DNA of 28,969 nucleotides from JAHBNG01 sp039028975 (lineage in GTDB: Bacteria; Chloroflexota; Anaerolineae; Caldilineales; Caldilineaceae), in NCBI GenBank assembly GCA_039028975.1, contig JBCCHB010000192.1, positions 1-28,969 of the forward strand. The letters are read 5' to 3'. Below are positions 23,558-28,969 of the stretch, in pieces. A program made the position numbers and the translations under genes. Position 1 is the first letter of the stretch, and each line of letters opens with the position of its first letter. A model generated the notes under the pieces. The model worked only from the letters and a program-made list of their open reading frames with translations. It did not search any database and was not told the DNA's origin.

Positions 23558-25618
23558 CTACTCGTTAATAAACCACTGCCCCGGAATGGTCGGCGTCCAC
23601 TCGCCCGAAATGGACCAGGTAACTACGTTGCGCACCCGATTGTGAACGTTGGTAAGCTGGCCGAACTTGGGATCGTCAACCACGAGACCAATGGACCAGA
23701 TGTTGTCCATGTGAATTTCGAAGACCTCTTGCATGAGCGCGTTGCGGGTATCTTCATCCGGTTCACCAAGAATCTGGTCGCGCAGCTCACGGATACGTTT
23801 TACATCATCCGGCGGTTCTGCACCTTGTTCGCCGTCCGTATCGAGCCATAGAGCCCAATCAGGTCCCCACTGCCAGCCCCCAAGGGCAAAGGTATTGGCA
23901 TTCAGTGTGGGATGGACGGGACCGCCACCGAAGTGACCACCGCGTGCCGAGACGTCATGCTCACCTGCGCCATGTCGGGTGCCCCAAAGTGGACCAGCTT
24001 CAGGCGTGACCGCGGCGTTGATACCCACCTCTGCCCAGTAGCCTTTAACCAATTCCATCAGTTCCGCCGTCTCCGCGGGCCAAGCGGTTGTAGCCGAGAT
24101 GATGAGCAGCAATTCTTCACCGTTAGGCGCCAGACGGAACCCTTCATCGTCTCGTTCGGTCAAGCCGAGATTGTCGAGCATCTGGTTGGCTAGGTCCACA
24201 TCAAATTGCGCCCAGGATTGAAAGAGATCCGATTCACCATGATAGGGTGCGCCCCGCAATGGTGCAATCTGCGAAGCAAAGACGCCACCCTTATAGACGA
24301 GTTTGATGATCTCTTCGCGATTGATAGCCACCGAAAGTGCATGACGGAACTCTTTCTGGTTGTAGAGTTCCCGCTTGGTCTCATCTTCGGTGGTGTAGTT
24401 GAACATGATGTTGCCGTAGGCATTGGGCATCCAGTTGGCGTAAGCAAAGCGGAAATTGCCGTTCTCTTTGTTCTCGCTCAAGATGGGAATGTTGGCTGTA
24501 CCCAGCGCACGCACAAAATCTAGCTCGCCAGCAATAGTCTTGAGCAGGGCTGCTTCGGCGTCTGCCACGCGAATCTCGTGGATTTCATCGATGTAGGGCA
24601 ATTGATTGCCTGCGCTATCTACTTTCCAGAAATAGGGGTTGCGCACATAGACTTCTACCGGGTTCGGCGGCTCTGTGGTGGGTACCCATGCAGCCAGCGA
24701 CGGTTTGTTGAGATTGCCCTTGTCATTCTGCTTTCCAAAGAGGTCCATCCACGTATCGAAGCTGTCTTCTTCCATGAGCGCCTCAATATCAGCCATGTCT
24801 GCGTAGGTTGGATGGAATTGAGAGAGGAAGTGCTTGGGGCTGGTGGTTGGGCCTTCGCGCGGTCCGCCCCAGCTTCCCAGATAGGTAGGGAAGAGTGCAT
24901 AGGGTTTAGCAAAGGTAAAGACGACAGTAAAATCATCGGTCATGGCGAGCTGGGCCAGCTCGCCGCCGCGATGAAGGAGGGTCGGTGGATTGGGAGTCAG
25001 CTCTTCATTCAGAATAATATCGTCCCACCAGAACATAACGTCATTGGCAGTGAAGGGTTCGCCATCGCTCCACTTAATGCCTTGGCGCAGATTGATGGTC
25101 AGCTCGGTGTAGTCATCGTTCCATTCCCAGCCTTCGGCCACGTTAGGGACAATCTCCCCTTTGGGGTTGTGGAGCGTAAGTGGTTCAATGACCCACCAAC
25201 CCATTTCGCCCATACCTCGTTGACCGGAAACGGTTTTGCGTAGGATACCACCATATTTACCGATGGCTTCTTCTGGCTGAATCACAATTGGATTGAGGGG
25301 CAGGCGCTCATCAACCGCGGGCAGGGCGCCACTGCTGGCCTGCTCGGCCAATTGGGGCGCTTCGCCATATGCCTCAATGCTACCCGCATCAGCAGGCGAG
25401 TTAAAGACCTCTGTCTGGACCTCCCGCTCACCTGCATCCGCCGGCTTGTCGGTCAGGATAGCACCAACAGGGGCGGCATCTGCAGACGACTCACCCGATG
25501 CAGCTTCGCCAGGGGCAGATTCTTCTGCTGGTGCAACAGGCGCCCCACAGGCTGCCAGAAGAAGGATAAAGATTAGCAAGGTTACGCATAGTTGAACAAT
25601 TCGATGGTGCATTTTCAC
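23558..25618 (-). CDS. ABC transporter oligopeptide-binding lipoprotein (SBP family 5)
   Basis: This 686-residue extracytoplasmic solute-binding protein probably captures peptides or similar solutes for an Opp/Dpp-type importer. The GTG start at 25618 is chosen because AGGAG ends seven bases before it; the ATG two codons later is too far. It has a lipoprotein signal peptide with lipobox LLAAC (Cys24), then a long Ala/Pro/Glu/Ser-rich tether (about 25-100). The family 5 fold follows (NVAEGWEWNDDYTELTINLR, GIKWSDGEPFTANDVMFWWD, then FRHALSVAINREEI). At nearly 700 residues it is longer than E. coli OppA, mainly because of the tether and late insertions. The two ATPase genes lie upstream on the same strand, 425 bases away across repeats. 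No permease gene is in the window. Confidence 0.93.
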   Translation of the reverse strand: MKMHHRIVQLCVTLLIFILLLAACGAPVAPAEESAPGEAASGESSADAAPVGAILTDKPADAGEREVQTEVFNSPADAGSIEAYGEAPQLAEQASSGALPAVDERLPLNPIVIQPEEAIGKYGGILRKTVSGQRGMGEMGWWVIEPLTLHNPKGEIVPNVAEGWEWNDDYTELTINLRQGIKWSDGEPFTANDVMFWWDDIILNEELTPNPPTLLHRGGELAQLAMTDDFTVVFTFAKPYALFPTYLGSWGGPREGPTTSPKHFLSQFHPTYADMADIEALMEEDSFDTWMDLFGKQNDKGNLNKPSLAAWVPTTEPPNPVEVYVRNPYFWKVDSAGNQLPYIDEIHEIRVADAEAALLKTIAGELDFVRALGTANIPILSENKENGNFRFAYANWMPNAYGNIMFNYTTEDETKRELYNQKEFRHALSVAINREEIIKLVYKGGVFASQIAPLRGAPYHGESDLFQSWAQFDVDLANQMLDNLGLTERDDEGFRLAPNGEELLLIISATTAWPAETAELMELVKGYWAEVGINAAVTPEAGPLWGTRHGAGEHDVSARGGHFGGGPVHPTLNANTFALGGWQWGPDWALWLDTDGEQGAEPPDDVKRIRELRDQILGEPDEDTRNALMQEVFEIHMDNIWSIGLVVDDPKFGQLTNVHNRVRNVVTWSISGEWTPTIPGQWFINE

Positions 25619-26043
25619 AAAATCTCTCCTTTTTGTGTGTAGTCAGCAGTCGCTTGGTCGCCTGGTCCAGAGTCGGCTTGGTCGCTTAACCAAGGGTCAG
25701 CTTGACGGTATCTGGTCTTTTGCGGTCTACTGTGTGTATAGTGGTGTCATACTACGATGATTTTGGTGTTTTCTATATGGTCTCCTTTCTTGTAAATGGT
25801 TAAGCGGTGAACAAGTGCGTTGCCCGGTAGGCGCTGCTTTAAGCTGCGCAAGCTCACGTGCCAGAAAATGCGCAGCTTAAAGCAGCGCCTACAATCTGCA
25901 AACCTATTCATGAACTATTTCATTCCAAGCGTCTAAAACCGCACATTACCGACTCACCGATTACCGACTCACCGATTACCGACTTACTGATTACCGACTT
26001 ACTGATTACCGACTCACCGATTACCGACTCACCGATTACCGAC
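25619..26043. other. Intergenic region between oppF-like and binding-protein genes
   Basis: No gene is visible. It holds the ribosome-binding site of the binding-protein gene (AGGAG, 25626-25630), a family B hairpin (25827-25892) and most of a 15-base tandem repeat (25945-26049). The 25640-25700 stretch is repetitive in a loose way (GTCGCTTGGTCGCCTGG and similar). Confidence 0.6.
25827..25892. repeat. Long palindromic hairpin, family B, copy 2
   Basis: Perfect 24-base inverted arms at 25827-25850 and 25869-25892 enclose an 18-base loop. The ends match the hairpin at 6963-7021 (GTAGGCGCT ... AGCTGCGCA) while the stem centre differs. It sits between the oppF-like and binding-protein genes, both minus strand, where it could attenuate or stabilise the transcript so that binding protein exceeds ATPase; that effect is inferred. 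Confidence 0.8.
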
Positions 26044-26049
26044 TCACCG
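25945..26049. repeat. Seven-copy 15-bp tandem repeat
   Basis: The unit ATTACCGACTCACCG occurs seven times in a row without gaps. Units 3 and 4 share two C-to-T changes (ATTACCGACTTACTG), which suggests that they duplicated together. The last unit overlaps the oppF-like gene and supplies its TGA stop at 26044-26046. Copy number is likely to vary between strains. Confidence 0.92.
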
Positions 26050-27141
26050 AACCCCCTGCAACGCCAACTCCTCGGCAAAGTGACAACGCACATAATGCGG
26101 ATGGTCACCTGACCCGGCTAAGTTGTTCAGCTCTGGCTCTTCCATTCGGCAAATCTCCTGAACGTAAGGACAGCGCGGATGAAAGGTGCAGCCCACAGGT
26201 ACATTGGCCGGATCAGCTACGTCTCCTTCAAGGGTGATGCGCTCGCGCTGTTTGCCATTGGCGGTTGCCTCAATGACCGGAACCGCGGACAGCAGTGCCT
26301 CGGTATAGGGGTGTCTTGGACGGCTAAAGATGGCGTCCGTATCGCCCAACTCGACGATCTGGCCCACGTACATGACCGCCACCCGGTTACTAATGTACTC
26401 GACTACCGATAGATTGTGGGTAATAAAGAGATAGGTCAGATTCTGTTCGGCCTGAAGCTCACGCAAGAGGCTGAGAATCTGTGCCTGTACAGAGACATCC
26501 AATGCCGAAACTGGTTCATCAGCCACCACAAAATCTGGGTTTAATGCTAGGGCACGGGCAATGGCAATACGCTGACGTTGCCCGCCACTAAAGGCGTGGG
26601 GGTAGCGGCGCATGTAGGTTGGATCCAGACGTACATCGCGCAGCAATTGGGCAACATGCTCCTCCAACTCCCGTCGATTTTTAACCAGTTTACGCGTAAC
26701 AAAAGGCTCACCAATGATCTCCAGCACAGTCATCCGCGGGTTGAGAGATGAGAAGGGATCCTGGAAGATCATGCCCATGTGACGTTGGGTCGAACGGAGC
26801 GTCACCCGATCCAGCCCCATAATTTCAACTTCTTCGCCACTGTGCCTGCGAAAAAGCACCTGCCCCGAGGTCGGCTCAATGGCTCGCATGACACAGCGCC
26901 CAGTTGTGGTCTTGCCACAGCCGCTTTCGCCAACCAACGCCAACGTCTCTCCTCGGGTCACGTGAAAGCTGATTCCATCTACTGCTTTGACGTACCCTTC
27001 TGTGCGCCGAAAAAAGCCGCGCACGATGGGGAAATGTTTGCAGAGATCGGTAATCTCCAGGACGTTGTCGGTGGTAGGCGTCTCTGATGATGGTATGGTT
27101 GCTTCAGATATAGCAGTTTCCAACGACTCTGTTTCGTGCAT
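26044..27141 (-). CDS. Oligopeptide ABC transporter ATP-binding protein, OppF-like
   Basis: This 365-residue ATPase would energise an Opp/Dpp-type importer at the inner face of the membrane. It has Walker A (GESGCGKTTTG), a Q-loop (MIFQDPFSSLNP), the signature FSGGQRQR, Walker B with catalytic Glu (FVVADEP) and the switch His (FITHNLSVV). The C-terminal oligopeptide/dipeptide region (GCTFHPRCPYVQEICRMEEP) is typical of OppD/OppF. An N-terminal tail of about 25 residues precedes the fold. It begins 24 bases after the oppD-like stop, so the two form an operon. The last two residues and the stop come from the 15-base tandem repeat, so the natural C-terminus may have been altered slightly. Confidence 0.93.
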   Translation of the reverse strand: MHETESLETAISEATIPSSETPTTDNVLEITDLCKHFPIVRGFFRRTEGYVKAVDGISFHVTRGETLALVGESGCGKTTTGRCVMRAIEPTSGQVLFRRHSGEEVEIMGLDRVTLRSTQRHMGMIFQDPFSSLNPRMTVLEIIGEPFVTRKLVKNRRELEEHVAQLLRDVRLDPTYMRRYPHAFSGGQRQRIAIARALALNPDFVVADEPVSALDVSVQAQILSLLRELQAEQNLTYLFITHNLSVVEYISNRVAVMYVGQIVELGDTDAIFSRPRHPYTEALLSAVPVIEATANGKQRERITLEGDVADPANVPVGCTFHPRCPYVQEICRMEEPELNNLAGSGDHPHYVRCHFAEELALQGVR

Positions 27142-27165
27142 TCATGTACTCTAGAAAGCTTGAGA

Positions 27166-28161
27166 TTACGTATATAAATGGCAACGCACCCGATGACCAT
27201 AACCAACCTCAACCTGAGGCGGATAATGAACATCACAAACCTCTGGCATAAATTCTGGGCAGCGGGGGTGAAAGGGACAGCCGCTTGGGCGCTGATAGGG
27301 ATTGGGCACGGTCCCGGCAATGGGATCGATGTCCTGGGTATGGCCCTTGCCCAGTTCGGGTACGGAACGCAATAGGCCCTTGGTATATGGGTGCTTGGGA
27401 TTGCGAAAGAGTTCGTCGGCAGGTGCGCTCTCCACATCCTTGCCCAAGTACATGACCATAACCCGATCACACAGCTCCGAAATAACGGCCAGATCGTGGG
27501 TGATAATGATCAGCGCCATTCCCATCTCGCGCTGCAAATCCTTCATCAGTTCTAAGACCTGAGCCTGAATCGTGACATCTACGGCTGTGGTGGGTTCATC
27601 GGCAATCAATAAGGCTGGGTGACACGAAAGCGCCATGGCAATCATGGCCCGCTGACGCATCCCGCCACTCAAGGCATAGGGATACGCATCGATGGTCTGC
27701 TCTGGCTTGGGCATCCCCACCCGCCGCAGGATATCAATGGCTAGTTCGCGTGCTTCGCTTTGGCTGCACTGCTGATGCAGCCGAATTACCTCCATGATCT
27801 GGTTGCCGATGGTGTAGACCATGCTGAAGGCCGACATTGGTTCCTGAAAGACCATGGCAATATCGCCGCCCCGAATCTGGCGGATCTCCTGACCGCGGTC
27901 ATTGAGCTTGACCAGATCAATGGATGAGCCATTCTGCTGCCAGAGAATCTCGCCGTCAACAATCTTGCCGTTTTTGGGCACGATGCGCAGAATCGACTGG
28001 GCGGTGACGCTCTTGCCGCAGCCGCTTTCGCCAGCAATACCCAACGCTTCGCCCTGGTGCACATCAAAGCTGACGCCGTCGACCGCGTCTAATACACCTT
28101 CCTGGGAGAAGAATTGTGTGGTTAGGTTATTGACGCTGAGTAGGACGGAATTTGTCGTCAT
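27166..28161 (-). CDS. Oligopeptide ABC transporter ATP-binding protein, OppD-like
   Basis: This 331-residue ATPase pairs with the OppF-like one as the heterodimeric motor of an Opp/Dpp-type importer. Motifs: Walker A GESGCGKSVTAQ, Q-loop VFQEPMSAFS, signature LSGGMRQRAM, Walker B LLIADEPTTAVD, switch His in IITHDLAV, and the C-terminal block GCPFHPRCPEFMPEVC. I chose the ATG at 28161 (MTTNSVLLS); a TTG three codons upstream is possible. It is the first gene of this minus-strand unit. Upstream there is no permease gene but a divergent GxxExxY gene, so the usual binding protein - two permeases - two ATPases order is broken. Confidence 0.93.
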   Translation of the reverse strand: MTTNSVLLSVNNLTTQFFSQEGVLDAVDGVSFDVHQGEALGIAGESGCGKSVTAQSILRIVPKNGKIVDGEILWQQNGSSIDLVKLNDRGQEIRQIRGGDIAMVFQEPMSAFSMVYTIGNQIMEVIRLHQQCSQSEARELAIDILRRVGMPKPEQTIDAYPYALSGGMRQRAMIAMALSCHPALLIADEPTTAVDVTIQAQVLELMKDLQREMGMALIIITHDLAVISELCDRVMVMYLGKDVESAPADELFRNPKHPYTKGLLRSVPELGKGHTQDIDPIAGTVPNPYQRPSGCPFHPRCPEFMPEVCDVHYPPQVEVGYGHRVRCHLYT

Positions 28162-28195
28162 AAAATGCAATATATGAATTCTCGCATATCAATTA

Positions 28196-28390
28196 ACAGG
28201 AAGGACAAGAAGAGCAAGAAGAAATTGCCCATGTATTTACCTGCCATTTGTTTACCTGTATTTCATCGGTTTGTCTGATTACTTTCCAGCCGATTCCTTG
28301 TAAATTGGAATAACATCTTGAATGTTAGGCCATACAAATAACAAACAAATTGGACAGAGTAAAGCTTCTCGTTCTTCCCATTCTTCCTGT
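28196..28390. repeat. Purine-rich/pyrimidine-rich bracketed spacer
   Basis: ACAGGAAGGACAAGAAG at 28196-28212 repeats the 17-mer at 23163-23179. A related sequence in inverse orientation (CTTCTCGTTCTTCCCATTC, then TTCCTGT) ends at 28390, so the spacer is bracketed by ACAGGAAG and CTTCCTGT. It lies between the divergent oppD-like and GxxExxY genes. It could be a small repeat element or a relic; I see no gene in it. Confidence 0.4.
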
Positions 28391-28436
28391 TGCCAGTCTT
28401 AGCATTACGAAAATTGAACCATTCATTGGAGACATC

Positions 28437-28820
28437 ATGGCTCGAAAATTTAGCCCCTTATCACATCGCGTTATTGGATTGGCTATCGAAGTCCACCGCC
28501 AACTTGGACCTGGATTGCTAGAATCTACATATCAGCAATGCCTTACTCACGAATGCCAAATAAACCAAGTCTCCTTTCAGTGCGAACATCCTCTTCCAGT
28601 TGTGTACAAAGGAATTCGATTGGACTGTGGATATCGCATTGATTTGCTTATCGAAAATCAATTGATTGTAGAGATAAAGGCTGTTAAAGAACTTGAAGGC
28701 ATTCATAAAGCTCAGCTGCTGACTTACATGAGACTTTCAGGCATCAAAGAAGGTCTGCTAATTAACTTCAACGTGACCAAATTGACCGACGGCGTGAGAA
28801 GTTTCACACTCACACATTAG
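28437..28820 (+). CDS. GxxExxY protein
   Basis: This 127-residue protein belongs to the GxxExxY family, named for the motif seen here as GLLESTY after LGPG. The ATG at 28437 is preferred: GGAG at 28428-28431 lies five bases before it and the family's conserved N-terminus (HRVIGLAIEVHRQLGPG) follows. The centre has YRIDLLIENQLIVEIKAVKEL, whose D...EIK pattern resembles PD-(D/E)XK nuclease folds, and then HKAQLLTYMRL; the end (LLINFNVTKLTDGVRSF) is typical. Length is normal for the family. The function is unproven; such genes are often scattered beside repeats or mobile elements, as here. Confidence 0.88.
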   Translation: MARKFSPLSHRVIGLAIEVHRQLGPGLLESTYQQCLTHECQINQVSFQCEHPLPVVYKGIRLDCGYRIDLLIENQLIVEIKAVKELEGIHKAQLLTYMRLSGIKEGLLINFNVTKLTDGVRSFTLTH

Positions 28821-28905
28821 AATTCAACAGGCTCATGTGTGGAAATGGGTGAAAAGGGTGTAAACTATAAAGGAATCGCCGGAAAGAGACGCTAAGGAGC
28901 CAACC

Positions 28906-28969
28906 ATGCAAATGCGATTTCCGATTCAGGAACTGATGAGTGAAGAAGCCTGTTATGAAAGGCTTCAAG
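28906..28969 (+). CDS. Probable IS1595-type transposase, 5' end only
   Basis: An ATG at 28906 is preceded by AAGGAG at 28894-28899, a strong ribosome-binding site. The frame is open to the window edge (21 codons) and reads MQMRFPIQELMSEEACYERLQ. The block MSEEAC..L resembles the start of IS1595/ISXO2-like transposases with an N-terminal zinc ribbon, which usually continue with RWPDGFVCP. Only the first residues are visible, so the assignment is tentative. An insertion sequence end would be expected in 28821-28890, but I could not identify the terminal repeat. Confidence 0.55.
   Translation, partial: MQMRFPIQELMSEEACYERLQ

Noticed and set aside
25640..25700. Possible CRISPR-like or ordered repeats upstream of the binding-protein gene
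   Set aside because: The GTCGCTTGG-like units are irregular and lack spacers of constant length; they are loose repeats only.

Overview
The window is bacterial and reads most like Chloroflexota (Caldilinea/Anaerolinea-type). The evidence for that is style, not a marker gene: a very large Ala/Pro/Glu/Ser-rich lipoprotein oligopeptide-binding protein, Opp-type ATPases with no permeases beside them, NarL-type two-component genes, DUF3179 relics, a GxxExxY protein and many hairpin repeats. No rRNA, tRNA or CRISPR array was seen.

Layout. 1-4.6 kb: a palindromic repeat cluster, then a large secreted clan GH-A glycoside hydrolase (minus strand) with two carbohydrate-binding modules inside its catalytic domain. 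It is flanked on both sides by decayed, same-strand pieces of DUF3179 genes. 4.7-8.95 kb: a histidine kinase and a NarL/FixJ-type response regulator, then a Tat-exported CueO-like multicopper oxidase. TGAC...GTCA palindromes lie upstream of the kinase and again at the end of the regulator, before the oxidase. A hairpin terminator follows the oxidase.

9.6-21.8 kb is the centrepiece, a four-gene plus-strand unit: a degenerate receiver-domain protein; a 2531-residue NRPS/PKS hybrid ordered thioesterase - adenylation - carrier - ketosynthase - acyltransferase - ketoreductase - carrier; an FrhB-like iron-sulfur/flavin oxidoreductase; and a tandem (two-domain) CaiB-type CoA transferase resembling DMSP-cleaving DddD in layout. 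The first three genes abut or overlap; the fourth follows closely. The adenylation domain has Val where amino-acid-activating domains have Asp235, so it probably loads a carboxylic acid without a normal alpha-amino group. One malonyl extension plus ketoreduction would then give a beta-hydroxy acid. Except for the position of the thioesterase, this matches BurA-type assembly lines that turn DMSP into gonyol. A small zwitterion or beta-hydroxy-acid pathway is my leading, unproven hypothesis.

22-28.2 kb, minus strand: a zinc-less medium-chain dehydrogenase, an oligopeptide-binding lipoprotein, and OppF- and OppD-like ATPases. Hairpins and a 15-bp tandem repeat separate them, and the repeat supplies the oppF stop codon. 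The right edge holds a GxxExxY protein gene and the first 21 codons of what looks like an IS1595-type transposase.
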